From positions 372,001 to 436,000 of the forward strand of contig JAODTK010005922.1 in assembly GCA_026419785.1 (NCBI GenBank): a stretch of 64,000 nt of DNA, given 5' to 3'. The notes under the pieces are model-generated. The model was not told the DNA's origin. It was given only the letters and a program-made list of their open reading frames with translations, and searched no databases. Every line of letters begins with the position of its first letter. Within the stretch, counting starts at the first letter, position 1. The position numbers and the translations under genes are program-made. This DNA comes from Sclerodactyla briareus. Lineage: Eukaryota > Echinodermata > Holothuroidea > Dendrochirotida > Sclerodactylidae. Below, piece by piece: positions 23,447-35,060 of this stretch.

Positions 23447-24250
23447 TGTAGCCGTAGCTGCTGAATGGAGCTAGTAGCTGCCCAGAAATGAGCTCGACGG
23501 AAGGATCTCGTGCAATTCCTTTTATTCTCTTCTTTCTTTCCTTCGTGTAACTAAATATACAAATATACAATTCAATACAAAATATAATACAGAGACTACA
23601 TTTGCACATACACACTAAACCCACCACCATACTATTTGCACGAACAGACAATTCACGTATATTCTAATACTCGCTTAGGGTCACATTGCAAGACCAGCCT
23701 AAAGGGATAACATTCGGTCTAAATATTCCAATAATACCTAATTATTGCACAACTTGTCATATAAACTAGTGGGAAATCTGATGCAAAGGTATATTTCGTA
23801 TCTGGTTGCAATTCGATAACTTCAAAATTCTAGTTCTTTAAAATCCTATTAGTACTGATGCTGAACAATATTTAACGTACCTCAGTGGATCTCCGTGGGC
23901 GCACTCCCAACGATAATATCAGCACGGCATGGCTTTGAAATCTTTTAAGTACGGGAATATAAATATAATGTAAATGGAGCAGTATAAAATGGCCTGAACT
24001 CGGATCCACATGGACGGTCTGGGGGACCACTGGCGTGGCAAAGTACAGGCACATCTATATAAAATCGTTGAAGTCTTTTGTTAAGCGGCTATTGCGAAGA
24101 GCAAGGAGAAATTCCGATCCACCCAAGCGACGCCAGCGTAGATTCAACTTGCGCCTCACAATAGGCGGATTACCGGGGCATCTCAAAGGGAAAGTCAAGT
24201 CGCAGAGAAAGATCGTCGCGGTGCTGAAAAATAGTGATTCGACCGTTACA
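23447..24250 (-). repeat. 5' LTR of the BEL/Pao element (right on the plus strand)
   Basis: 804 bp from TGTAGCCGTAGCTG to GACCGTTACA, followed by ATTAT. As the element reads leftward, this LTR would carry its promoter. No TATA box could be placed with confidence. Confidence 0.9.
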
Positions 24251-24897
24251 ATTATAATGTCGAACATATATAGATGCGCCTTTCCTGATGTAATTCTTGT
24301 TCGTGTCTCGCTGTTCCCCATTACGATTTTGCTCTCGTTTGTCTAAATGGTGTTAGCTTGCTTCCTCAGCGAATTCAATTTTGTCGTGCCAAGGTCATCA
24401 GACGATATAATGTACGTTTTGCCCGTGGAGGAAGGGAAATAGCAGAAAGCTGTCTTTATTGCGTAACACGGTAATTTTTGTGTCATCGAAACATACTAGG
24501 TGTCAATGCTTTGCAAATACGGGATGCAGTATCATAGCTCATTTAGCTATTCCAGTCAAATATTTGGGCTCATGCCGTCATGGTGAACAGCAATAACAGT
24601 CTAGATTTTAATTCGAGTAATGATAAATTGACAGTGAGGGAATTTTGAAAATTCGATTTGTTGTGAACTTGACAAGCGATATTTGAATCAAACGCAGTGA
24701 TATTTATTAAGTTTCATTGTAGACTAGTACACTAGTACACATTTTATTAATGTTCACCTGTTAACTCTGCTAACTATCGTTTACTACAAGAACAATTGTG
24801 TCGTGTTAATTCTGGGGCTGTCTAATCTTTTTCACTACTTCAGAAGTGGCACATCTTGCAAGTGACTATAACAAAAAAGTGAAACTAATGAAGCCAG

Positions 24898-24942
24898 TTT
24901 TCAAAAAAAAAAAAAGCGATTAAAAAAAAAAGCGATTAAAAG
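24898..24942. repeat. A-rich duplicated filler replacing about 150 bp of the unit in copy 2
   Basis: The sequence has two tandem blocks of A-run plus AAGCGATTAAA. Copies 1 and 3 have about 150 bp of GC-rich unit DNA at this place (about 1,005-1,180 and 42,560-42,745). Confidence 0.6.
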
Positions 24943-26392
24943 CATGAATATTACACGAGGGTTGTTACGCGTACGCATACGACCGCATACAGTACGACTG
25001 TTAGTCAGAAAACAAAAAATTGTTTAACATACGTAAAATCACGTTATACGCGTTCTGTCCATGACACAAGAAAGGTCCAGATAGACGAACTCATAAATAC
25101 GTTGCCATGTTTTGTCGTTAGTGTCTTATTGTTGGTGTTATACGAGTTTGTTTGATTTTCTTTTCGTGTGATCCTTCTGCGCATATTTACCTGGCCCTAT
25201 ATACTACGGAAGTCGACGAGCACTTTCCCAGCAATAGGCAGTTGGCTTTTCACCCCGTATTTCCTTGATTTAGGGGGTGAGCGGTTTTGGGTCTAGAGGT
25301 TTTCTCATCACCGTATTGTGTAGTTCATCCTGTTATACATCTATGATCCTGCTTGGAGAGAAAGTAATTGCTGAATAGACGTCAATTGATGTGGATGGGA
25401 TTGTCAGATTGTCGAGGACATTTCTAGCGAGACATTATGCTAAGTATATTAGCGACGAGCGGATGGCGCTAACTAATTATGGGATCAATTTATGTACTCA
25501 TGCTTACACTCTCTCACTCTAGTTCCTTACAGGCGAGCGAGCTCTCTGAAATGGTGGGTATCTCCTCTACACATTTTAATTGAAATTGTATCATCTTGTT
25601 TTGCAGTATACATTACACCAATTTGCACCCCAAGGTTATTATAACAATCCTATCTGAATCGATGCATACACTCCATACCACGGGGGAGTAGCGTGTGATT
25701 AAATTAATTGATAGAGAAAGTAAGAGGATATTCAAAATATTTATAACTGATCATAACTGATGTGAAACATAATCGCATTTAGAAGGACAAGCCACATCAG
25801 ACATTGTCAGCACTGCAGTATTGAGTTCGGTGCTATTATTACTCAGTCATTATTTGCTATAAAGAACACCTAGCTAAATCGAGAAATTAAGACGAACAAA
25901 TTGTTGGAATGCTACCCTTCCGTAATTTGATCTCGAATTGCATGAACCTGTGTTCGTCGATTGTATTATCGATCAGGGCAGGGTAACATGTTACGTCCGA
26001 CTGAGAATATTACAAGGCTTCGAGTTAACAACGCAATGATCCATGACAATGACTTGCTTTTCTTACCAAAATCATTACCTAATATTACTATAACCTTGCG
26101 TTAAAAAAAAAAAAAAAAAAAAACACTGACGGATACATGAAATTGAGTTCTCATGGCAATTGTGACAATTTAGATTTATTGTTACGGTAATAATCATAAG
26201 CTGAAATGAGATATGAAAGGAAACATCGTCGTGTCGAATTACACAACAGTAGTCAAAATGGGGATACTGCATTGAGCTATATTTCAGGGAATCCGCAGAA
26301 TACAATTAGATCTTACACCGATCAGCAGCCGGTGTCGTTGTGACTGCAAGCACACTAATGAACCCCACAAGATACCGATCACCTTTTTTCCG

Positions 26393-26740
26393 ATGGATCT
26401 TTGGGCGAGGCACCTCATCTCGCGAACAAGTCGAGTAGTGCCAACTGGTTTCTACTATCAAAGTAACATCTACAAGCACTATAGACATGCCATGCCAATA
26501 AAGCGCTATAAAGCTTTGGTGATTAATAATATTGGGAATCGAAACCGCGTGATTTCATGGAATTGCCCTCGTTGTCGTCAAGATTGTTGTTATTCAACTG
26601 ATAGTTTGCTCTCAACTAGTGTGTCGACTGAAATAGTCTCTTCCGTTACATGGCTACTACGATTTGAGACTGGTGGATGTTATATCATGCTCCTAGTGGA
26701 GTGGCCAGACGGAAGATATCAGTCACTCCATCCCTGCTAG
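26393..26740 (+). CDS. Unique 115-aa frame in copy 2
   Basis: A plus-strand frame of 115 residues with a Cys-rich middle (NCPRCRQDCC) and a C-terminal MLLVEWPDGRYQSLHP. Copy 1 has a deletion over the N-terminal half and copy 3 a different one, so the frame is complete only in copy 2. The CxxC-x3-CC arrangement could bind metal, but no family is recognised. It overlaps the minus-strand frame E neighbourhood without sharing coding sequence. Confidence 0.28.
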   Translation: MDLWARHLISRTSRVVPTGFYYQSNIYKHYRHAMPIKRYKALVINNIGNRNRVISWNCPRCRQDCCYSTDSLLSTSVSTEIVSSVTWLLRFETGGCYIMLLVEWPDGRYQSLHPC

Positions 26741-26920
26741 AGGCTGGACACTATAAAAAACAAACAAAAAAAAAAACAGGTTCGTGACAAATCAAAGGGA
26801 GCCTCACAAGGTATTGGATGATGGCTACCTGTAACTGACTGTTGTTCCAGTATATTCTTTTCTAGTTTTCAGTTTTGAATATCATCACATTTCCATTATA
26901 GAATACGTGCGTACAAGACC

Positions 26921-27166
26921 TCATCGATCGATCGATTGATAATTTATCCTTGTCGGGTGCAACGCCCGCAAAGTTGAACGATCAATCAAATATTTGATAG
27001 GTTGAAATTCATATTTCTCAGTATTCTTGATATACAACTCATGATCAATCGCATTGATGCGGTGAGCAAAGGTATAACCTTCTGGCATCAACGGGTGGAT
27101 ATACGTGTTTCGTTCTAATATTGACGTTCGTAACTGAGTTCTTATCTGCACTTTCAAAATAGACAC
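26921..27166 (-). CDS. Unit frame D (minus strand), copy 2
   Basis: An 81-residue frame, the cleanest version of frame D. It runs from MSILKVQIRTQLRTSILER to a stop just after NYQSIDR. It shares PIKYLIDRSTLRALH with copy 1 and the MPEG-x-FAHRINAIDHE block with copy 3. No membrane segment, signal peptide or known motif is seen. Confidence 0.35.
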   Translation of the reverse strand: MSILKVQIRTQLRTSILERNTYIHPLMPEGYTFAHRINAIDHELYIKNTEKYEFQPIKYLIDRSTLRALHPTRINYQSIDR

Positions 27167-27689
27167 ATAATAAAAATGTAACCCTTCGCTAGTGGGAGAA
27201 CATTCACTTTATTTTATTACGACTTCATAACGTAATATCAATATAGAAGATTTTGGTTGACGGAACCCCACTCCAGTGGGATACAAATGCCAGAGGTACT
27301 ATTTACAGGGCACTGTTCCAAATAGTTCATTCAACATTCTACTACCAATGTGACGAACGTAGGAATAATTTGTCAGCGTTCTCGAATTGTAACTTTTCAT
27401 GAAAGTGTCAAGAAAACGACGAGGCCATAATACATGCCTTTGCTGTCGTTTGTTCTCGTTTACATGTATACCGAGTTCGTGGACTTCGATGTCGTTTGGC
27501 GCTTCAACTTATGTTCTGACCAAATGGACGCATGTTCACTATTTCATCTTGGTTTTGACGGTGACGGTTTCGCAATTCTGGTTCGACATTTATATACCTT
27601 CTTGTCATTCGTTTTGGCTTGTTTTTTTCCATCACACTATTTCGATAGTGCCTCAAAGAGGTATTGTCGTCTTGTAGCAGCTAATTTCT

Positions 27690-28205
27690 CAATCAATGAC
27701 ATGTTACTGAAATGAAACTGTTATTTCCGTTCCACTTTGAAACAAAATATATTGAACATGAAATGTTCCGATATTTTAGCCTCTTTGCAAGATGCAAGCT
27801 GTTCCTAGGCTTCCCCTAACATAAAGTTCCTCTTGAGTTTCATCAAGCATTCTGGTGGGTTATACATACACTTTCACATACTGATACCCAAATGTCACTT
27901 TGTTCATCTGTTAACCACAAATTGCTATCAGACGAATTTACGACTTGTGTATCTATGAGCAGCCATCGGAGCAAAAAAGTGGACCCCGCGGAAAGGATAG
28001 TATACGAAATGACCGAACAACAGACAGACAGTTCGCAAAGGAGCAGCAACAGTCGCGATCGAACAACCGACAATGCGGACAATTGCTGCTGTTCGCATGC
28101 CCCGCATAGTATTCCTTTCGCGGAGTTGTCGTTGTTTTCCTGGTGGCCATCCATATGTATCTGACGGATGCAGAGAAGCGTAACTTCAATTTAAGGTCAT
28201 TATTG
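27690..28205. other. Copy-2-specific replaced segment
   Basis: Copies 1 (about 3,400-4,155) and 3 (about 45,440-46,135) share sequence here. Copy 2 has about 515 bp of unrelated DNA with overlapping frames on both strands (plus 27,892-28,164, 90 aa, Ser/Arg-rich; minus 27,843-28,154, 103 aa with a hydrophobic middle). Nothing was recognised. It may be an insertion with deletion, or ancestral sequence lost elsewhere. Confidence 0.45.
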
Positions 28206-28724
28206 AATTAACATAGTGTGAGTTGCGACCTTTCTCTTAAAAGTGTAAGACTTGTCGATCACAGTACTGTAGTGTAGAACCTACTACAGTTAGATATTGA
28301 CCCCTGACAGCGGTGCTGGGGTATATGTTCATATCAATTATAAGTAATGTGTACCACTTCAGTAGGATCTAACCAGCTATTGAAAAAAAAGAATAAATCA
28401 GAATGAGGCCGTCTTCTGAGGTTAAATATGGTAGAATAAACTCCTAGTGTCTCTAGCCATCACCTCTAATCACCTCTCACACAAAAATGAATGTTACTGG
28501 GAAAATGCCCAAATGGCCCAAAATTAGTTTCGTCTTATCCGTTGTAACACAACCTTTCCATGCATAAATGCGTAGTCTGGGGGAGGGTCGGCGACCACTT
28601 CCATCAACGGCTCAAATGTTAAATTTATGGATGACCTACAGTGACAATGGTGATTGTCGAATCATTCTGACTGAGGACCACCATATGTTGGCGCTTAGCA
28701 TATCATTTTCGTCAATGCTAGTAA

Positions 28725-28916
28725 TCACTTCTTGGACCTTCCAACAAAGACAAAGAGGAAGCCAGTCGAAGGCATGAAAAACGGGTTTCTGTTTACCTCT
28801 GCTTCGATGCCTACTACTTCTATATATGGGGCGATGCGGCCACCAATTTCTGCGCCACGAATGGACCGAGGCCCACTTACTGCTGACCCCTGGTGTGAAG
28901 CATCATAAAAGCACAC
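28725..28916 (-). CDS. Unit frame F, copy 2 fragment
   Basis: A 63-residue frame whose core IRGAEIGGRIAP and VVGIEAEVNRNPFF match the copy-3 frame; it ends in FVGRSKK. The copy-1 equivalent (4,896-5,090) ends FVGRSKQ. It is much shorter than the copy-3 version because of frameshifts upstream. Confidence 0.28.
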   Translation of the reverse strand: MCFYDASHQGSAVSGPRSIRGAEIGGRIAPYIEVVGIEAEVNRNPFFMPSTGFLFVFVGRSKK

Positions 28917-29588
28917 ATCTGCAATTATTACTGTTCATGTTGTTTACGCGTCGAGTGCCTAGACGATGTCAAATTTAGACTCACCGGTAAAGATATATAC
29001 CGGAGTGGCAGTTGACTTTCTACGATCGTGTGGTTTCTGTAGACCATAACTGATTAAACATAGTGATCTACACATTGTAACTATTATACATGTAACTGTG
29101 CTCATTTAAATAATCGTCTAAACAGTGATTATTGTGCAACTAGCGGCCCACGTATCGAAGGGAACCCTTACCTATTTGTTTGCACCCAGTTCTAGTTTTG
29201 TTTCAGTTCGATGCTATCGCTCAAGCAGCGGTTAGTTGGTAGGTCGATTATCGGTGTTCGGTAATGGGGGTCGAAATACCTCAGAACCGGGGTGTTGGTC
29301 ATCTGTCCTTTGATCGTTTCGGAAAAGCCATCCTGATTTTTCCACCAGCACCAGTCTGCATTCTACTGAGTTCGGCGGCGTAGCGAGTAACTCTCATACG
29401 AGATTTACGGCAAGGTACTTTACCATCTTACGAACGATTTGTTTAAAATCTCCCACATTCCGTAATTTCGGCCTGTCCCGTATCACCTATACTTTCTTTG
29501 ATTCCATAGATGCGGATGTCGTTGGCGGCTAGACACCAAGAATGACGAGTTTATGCGAGTATAAACACAATGCCTAAATGAGCTGCAA

Positions 29589-29903
29589 TTGGTTTACAGA
29601 GATGGAGATAAGTCCGTAGCAGCAACACATTATCCAAATAAACACAGAGTACCACGTGTACAAATTTATTCAGGAAATAGTTTCTTCATAAAGCAATCTG
29701 ACGTCCCTATTCATAAGTTGTTTGGTATGCATGATCCTTCTATCTCATCACATAGTTTAATCTCTTCCGGAAAAAAATATCTCTCGCAAAACTGCGAATT
29801 TATCATCCATACCGCAAACTTCATCCACATGTATAACGTCCTAGCCTACCTCGTGCACCTCGAAAAAAGTTGTCTGACAAAATCTTTAAGTGAGGTATAT
29901 TGA
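29589..29903 (+). CDS. Copy-2-specific 104-aa frame
   Basis: A plus-strand frame that starts MVYRDGDKSVAATHYPNKHR and includes VQIYSGNSFFIKQSD and HDPSISSHSLISSGKKYL. It is present only in copy 2, where copy 1 has the RT fragment and copy 3 a shorter TTA-rich stretch. Flanking blocks (29,980-30,150) are shared with copy 3 (47,600-47,770), so this is probably ancestral unit DNA deleted in copy 3. No family recognised; composition looks protein-like. Confidence 0.33.
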   Translation: MVYRDGDKSVAATHYPNKHRVPRVQIYSGNSFFIKQSDVPIHKLFGMHDPSISSHSLISSGKKYLSQNCEFIIHTANFIHMYNVLAYLVHLEKSCLTKSLSEVY

Positions 29904-30858
29904 CTGATTTCACTCACTAGTCCCCCCAGTAATAACAGGTCTGACATACGACTCCATGTGCCTATCCTGCCATTATTAGAACGGACGAATTCTGCTACAC
30001 AATTCCGACATGCAAAGACGATTCCAGTTATTCACACTATTCCATAATTTCATCCACATAATCAAGAATATTGCATATCGATCTTATCTTGCCGTATCTT
30101 ATGCCAGGCCAGCTGCCAAAGTGGGTGAGGAATGTCCGACAACAGGGTTGTATCTCTATATACGGCTCTAATACCACACGTTACTATCCTGGGTACATTG
30201 TGTATCCATTCTTTTTTTGCGTATAGTCATATAATATATCAGTAATTCATCCGCCATGCATATCATATACTTAATAGTCGAGTTTGAAGTAATGTCATAA
30301 AATAAGTTGAGTCAGCCTCAGCTATAGTTTTCTCTCGTTGGCCTAGATCTGAACAAGTGGGCATGCATTTTCGTAGAACCCCTACTCAGTTTGTTGTTCC
30401 TACTGAATGACCCTTACTCATTTCTCTTGTGCGAGAATGAAGGCGGGATGCTATCAAACCCTATAATGTGGAATAGCGTTGCAAAAAAACATACTTTCGA
30501 TTATGAAGTTATCTAGGAGAAATATTGAGACACCTTTGCGAGTAAGACCTTGTGACAAAAGGCATTATCCGGTGTGAAATCATCAGTGTCGGATTGTCAG
30601 AACAGAACAACCCTCCTCAGCCTTCAGCCGACGGCCTGTGATGTGAACCATACGCTGTAATCCAGACTATATAGAATGGCAGTAACCTTCTATTGTTATC
30701 ATTGGTTTGGTTACGTAAGTATGAATAACACAAAATTGGATGCGCAAAGACGCATGACCTCAATTCATGTTTATGTTAGACTTTGACAAATTCACAAACA
30801 ACCCAAAATAATCTAATATCAGATTATATAATTTTTTCGAGATTTTCCTGGAAGGAAA

Positions 30859-31125
30859 ATGCCTCTTCAGTCACGTGGTCGTATCAGCGTTAGCTTTCGA
30901 CCATTCATCGACCATCTGTATCATTATAATAATTGCGAGAGGTTTGTTCCAATTTCAAAGTCTGGGAAATTAAATTACCCACTTATACGGAGTATACATG
31001 AGGACAATTCCGAATGTCAAATAAATTTCTCCAAACCTCGCTGTGCATCGATTATATTGTGCAAGGAGAGTAAACAGAGCGCCTCTGGATGTAGGCTAAA
31101 TATCGGTTTCACTCTCGCTTTGTGA
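30859..31125 (+). CDS. Unit frame G, copy 2
   Basis: An 88-residue frame starting MPLQSRGRISVSFRPFIDH, with FVPISKSGKLNYPLIRS and the Cys/Lys-rich LCKESKQSASGCRLN. It stops early after FTLAL because of an indel. The remainder up to a TAA at about 31,277 matches the 3' half of copy 1. The TAATG arrangement there places the next start at 31,278. Confidence 0.38.
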   Translation: MPLQSRGRISVSFRPFIDHLYHYNNCERFVPISKSGKLNYPLIRSIHEDNSECQINFSKPRCASIILCKESKQSASGCRLNIGFTLAL

Positions 31126-31277
31126 AGAAGAGCCTCCGTAACGCTACTGTACTATCAGGCGGGGTTCCCATCGCTGCGGATGAAGTCTACGGTACAAAAA
31201 ATCGAGTGAGAGGATGACTCTTCACAAGGAATAAGGTGTTTTGAATGAAGGCACTCACCAATTTTATATATCAACTA

Positions 31278-31985
31278 ATGAATGAGGACACGTACGTCAA
31301 ACTGCTCCATGAAGGAGATACAGAATAAGTTTGCCCCGATGCAGCATTAATACCATCATTGGTATACACTTCCTCTTGTATCGGGCGTTGTTTCGTTCGT
31401 TACTGGAGAATATATCTGTCCTCAATAGTACCTATATAAACTTATAAAAGAAAAAAACTGTATAACATTAATGGAGTTTTTAAAGCATCCCAAGTCCGCC
31501 TTCACGGAAGCCAAGCTGAATCGTACGGTATTCGTGATTATATAATGATCACCCATATTTGTAATAGCTTCATCTTCCAAGGAGGCTCGGAGCGCTTTAC
31601 AAGAACAGATGAATCACAAATTGTACAAGAACTGTTGAATAGTATGAAGGCAACATACATAAGGCCATGCTCACCGCTTCAATGGACCTGGAGGAATCTC
31701 CTTTGGGTGGATCTGAGAGTACGACGTGAGATGTATCTCCAACTCGTTAAGGTAGGGGATTACCTACAGCTACTTGAATTACCAGAAACCGTAAAAATAG
31801 TGAGAGAAGTGTTAGCAATCTTCGAAATAGTTGGCAATAATGGATTTAGACAAATTTCGGGGAACCAAGCCGGGGAGGATCAAGCTGACAAGATTTGGAC
31901 TCAAACGAGACATATCACAATTTTATTTAATCTACTTTCAGTTCCTCGACCAAGAGGACAGATGGTGGTGGTAAACCTCGTGTGA
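31278..31985 (+). pseudogene. Unit frame H, 235-codon frame with two internal stops, copy 2
   Basis: The frame starts at the ATG that overlaps the end of frame G (MNEDTYVKLLHEGD, identical in copy 1 at 7,726). It continues in one frame to 31,985 with stops only at codons 17 and 54; from 31,545 it is fully open for 146 residues. About 11 stops would be expected by chance over this length. The C-terminal half is Leu/Val-rich (DYLQLLELPETVKIVREVL) and could be helical. In copy 1 the same DNA is broken by indels. The opposite strand over 8,044-8,358 in copy 1 resembles a LINE reverse transcriptase, so the coding strand is disputed. Family not recognised. Confidence 0.35.
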
Positions 31986-32617
31986 GAGGTCACAACGACG
32001 TAACTATCAGGCTTATTAGCGGGATCCAGGCTCCCTCGAATTAATTGAGTCCGCCTGAAACGCATTCTCCAAACGTATATCCAGTTCGAAGTAAGGCCAT
32101 GCTGGGAGTTGTCTGCACACTTCACAGAAAGAACGTTCGTTTACAATCCCGAACAACACCTTTTGATCACTACACAAGATACAGCCTCAGTCGTAAATAG
32201 CTTGAGACAGGGCCTTCCGCTGTAGTTGATCACGAGGTTTCTCTTCTTACCGGAGATTACCTTGCAACCCACCGGTTCCTTTTTCGCCACATCCTCTCCC
32301 ACTTTCTGGGTAAAGTTCACCGCAGGGTTATGAAAACTCATCTCACCCAAAACGCCCCCTTTTCCCTTCAGCGAGAGCAAAATTATGCGAAAAGCCTCGA
32401 AATCTAATTCACCGCATTCTCGGGTAAGGTGACTCGATTTTCGATCAATGGATTCTAGAAGGGAGTTAACTAAAGAATGGAACGAGAGGGGCGGCAGGCG
32501 TTGAACACTTGATCGCTCTACGAAGGTTTAGTTTAAGGGTTAACAGCCTGAATTATATGGAATAAGATAATTAAATAAACACACGTTATCACTGCACTAG
32601 GACATTACTGAATGAAC

Positions 32618-32990
32618 ATGATGTTATCAAGGAGTCATTCAGCCCTCGACTATCATGTGAAGCTTGAAAACAAACTGGGTTTCGATTTATGCTTCATTAC
32701 AATGGCCAAATGACATTAGATCATTCAAAAGAAATGTTGAAGCTATTCGAGAGGGTGTCTGGATTGACGGATTTACTGCTTGTTGGTCGCCACTCCAGAA
32801 TGTTCCTCAAGTTGAATTACTTGAAAACCCCAAAACACGCATAAGTGAAAACATATATATCCTGTTGTTGTGTCATAGATTGTATTTTGGCGCTCCTCGC
32901 AATGCTTCAAGCACACCAACTGCAGGTTTCAGTCAGCCCTTCGGGGATTTAAGAGTTCTTAGAAATACTTCAAAAAATGCCTGTTGGTAG
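32618..32990 (+). pseudogene. Unit frame I, copy 2
   Basis: The same MMLS start lies at 32,618, after the same AT-rich upstream block. The open frame 32,664-32,990 carries NDIRSFKRNVEAIREG, the ELLENPKTRISENIYILLL block and CHRLYFGAPRNAS. It ends early at a shift near 32,990; sequence similar to the copy-1 C-terminus (GLNNVHG) continues to about 33,130. Confidence 0.4.
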
Positions 32991-33189
32991 AGGCCTCAAC
33001 AATGTTCATGGTTTGATCGTAGAGATCTATCATGATTCATCAACAGTATAACTGGGCCAACATAATGTGCACAAGAAGAGATTCATCATTCAACTACAAA
33101 TCTGACCAAAGAATCCCAGAACGTTTGAAATAGAATCATTCATAAGAGTCGTAACAGTGCCGTAATAATATATCATACCGCACACCTGA

Positions 33190-33603
33190 ATGATGATCAC
33201 ACGTTTCGAGCCAATAATAAAGAAAGGAGGGCGTCCACATAATCTAATTATAACCCTAATTCCGAGATATTGTATCCTTCACCGTAGCCGCCTTGCCCGC
33301 CGCCTTTTGCGTCATCGTCTGCGCTCACATGCGAGCCCGGAACTCATGATCCTTTTACTTTCTAATCCGATTGCTCTGGAACTTGGCACACAAGTTCGCC
33401 CTTACAAAATCCCGGATGAGTTCGAAAGTGGGGGGCTCGCGCCGTGTATGATGCCAACTCATACCATCATGGTTAAAAACTGCTACAAGTCCTCATTTGG
33501 CCAAGAACAATTGGTAGATTGGGAACAAGCTCCACTCACATACCGCAATTACATTCTAGCAGCTTCAAACTCCTGCCACGACTATTGGAGGAACTGCGAC
33601 TGA
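33190..33603 (+). CDS. Unrecognised 137-aa frame at the left of the foreign block
   Basis: A 137-residue plus-strand frame. The N-terminal half is basic (RSRLARRLLRHRLRSH) and the C-terminal half is mixed (VKNCYKSSFGQEQLVDWEQ). No membrane segment or signal peptide is clear, and no family is recognised. It lies in single-copy DNA within this window. Confidence 0.25.
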   Translation: MMITRFEPIIKKGGRPHNLIITLIPRYCILHRSRLARRLLRHRLRSHASPELMILLLSNPIALELGTQVRPYKIPDEFESGGLAPCMMPTHTIMVKNCYKSSFGQEQLVDWEQAPLTYRNYILAASNSCHDYWRNCD

Positions 33604-34919
33604 TTCCGTATGGATGAGTTTTTGGCAGTATTTCCAGAATAACAACGGTTATTTATTCGGGGTCCTTTCTTTTCCTTGATACAAACTTGTGTCGTCTGTG
33701 CCTTTTTACACAGAATCACAGAATCATTCATTGTTTCCATTGTCTATTTTGTTCAATCAAGCGCACAAACAACACCGTTGATACAGGTTCGCTTCAGTGA
33801 AAATCGAAGATAAATGATTGTTATACCCTGAGACATATTCTCTGAATCGTGCCTCTCGTCACTGGTCTATCAATGGAAACAATGCGTGTCTTTACTCGTT
33901 GCTCACCGCTAACTTAAGTGAAAACGCACGAGGACTCTCTTAATTGCGGTAATCTGCCTCTCACAATCGGTTTGGCAACCAGAACTAACTGCTCGACTAA
34001 CTTATATTCCTTTGAACTGGATCCAGATGGGTTACACGGAGCCAGAATAACTGCATGAGCTTTCAGCGCTCAGTTTTCGCTTTCTTTTCATTGCAGGAAA
34101 ACATCTCTTGTCATCCAACACGGCTTATTGTTCTCATTTCGACGAGTTTTCCATGCCTTCGCGAGACAACGAACGAGCTCCTAACTCTGAGGACTTCACG
34201 GGAATATTACAATACCCCAAAGCTATTTACCGTGTATCACTTGCACCAAGCGTACTAGAACTCTCTACATCGTCCACTGAATCAGATCACTACTTGAATC
34301 AATCATATATTGTGTTTCCTGGTAGGGAAGTAAATAATTCTGAATAAGACCATTCCTGGGTGATCTTGACCATTCATGACCATGACGTGACACAAACACC
34401 AGTTATCTGGAATGATATATCCCGTGATGAATTAATCATTGCATGAAAACTTTGTTAACCTATCGGAAGAAGTCAGTTGGTAATTACAGGGCTATTAACA
34501 AGCAAAATGAGCAACTCCAACTGTCACAGAACTAGGAATACCTAATCCGAGTTATCGACGGACTGAACATTACACAGAACTGACAGATCTACTGCTGATT
34601 CCTCCCTCCTCCAAACTATCAACTCAGACTTGACATACAAACAAAACTTCCTCAATCCACGGTGAGTGTCGTGCCGATCTTATTGCTATAGACAAACATA
34701 CACTGGCATGTGAACCCTGTGGAACTGTCATTATTAGCCAAGAATCTGTGATCTCCACTTCGTCGGGGTTACGCTCCTGTCCATAAACCTCTCCAATTCA
34801 TTCGTACTACTTTGAACATTGGCAAAGGAAAAAAGGATCCCTATTTGCGCTGACACTGCTCTTACAAGCCATGCTCGTGGCCAACAACTATTAGGAATTC
34901 TGACCACCCGCCTGGGACC

Positions 34920-35060
34920 CGGCGGCGCCAGGGTTTTTACAATCGGGGGGCGAAACTTGATTATTGACTATCTACGTGGGGTAGGCTGAGCGCCACCATA
35001 GGTTGGCGCGGCGTACGAAATTTTGGACCGTCTGAAGCTACCAGATGACAGGAGGTCGCC
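34920..35060. mobile_element. Relic related to the 12.5-kb hAT-like element
   Basis: A CAGGGTTTTTACAA start with a G run is followed by GCGCCACCATAGGTTGGCGC and CGTACGAAATTTTG. The hAT-like element has GCACCACCATTGGTGGGCGC and CGTACAAGGAAATTTTG about 60 bp from its left end. It is probably a degraded end of the same family. Confidence 0.45.

Larger units (their letters stand above)
14881..24250 (-). mobile_element. BEL/Pao LTR retrotransposon, complete, 9,370 bp
   Basis: Long terminal repeats (14,881-15,675 and 23,447-24,250) begin TG and end CA, and the whole is flanked by direct ATTAT (14,876-14,880 and 24,251-24,255). Copy 1 (about 383-400) and copy 3 (about 41,919-41,935) have the uninterrupted ATGATTATAATGTCGAAC. 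Coding is on the minus strand in the order gag, protease end, RT, RNase H tail, integrase, all with family-specific motifs and all frameshifted. It inserted into copy 2 only. No clear primer-binding site follows the 5' LTR (it reads GTGAACTCAATCG), and the polypurine tract before the other LTR is weak (GACGGGGCCA). Confidence 0.93.
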
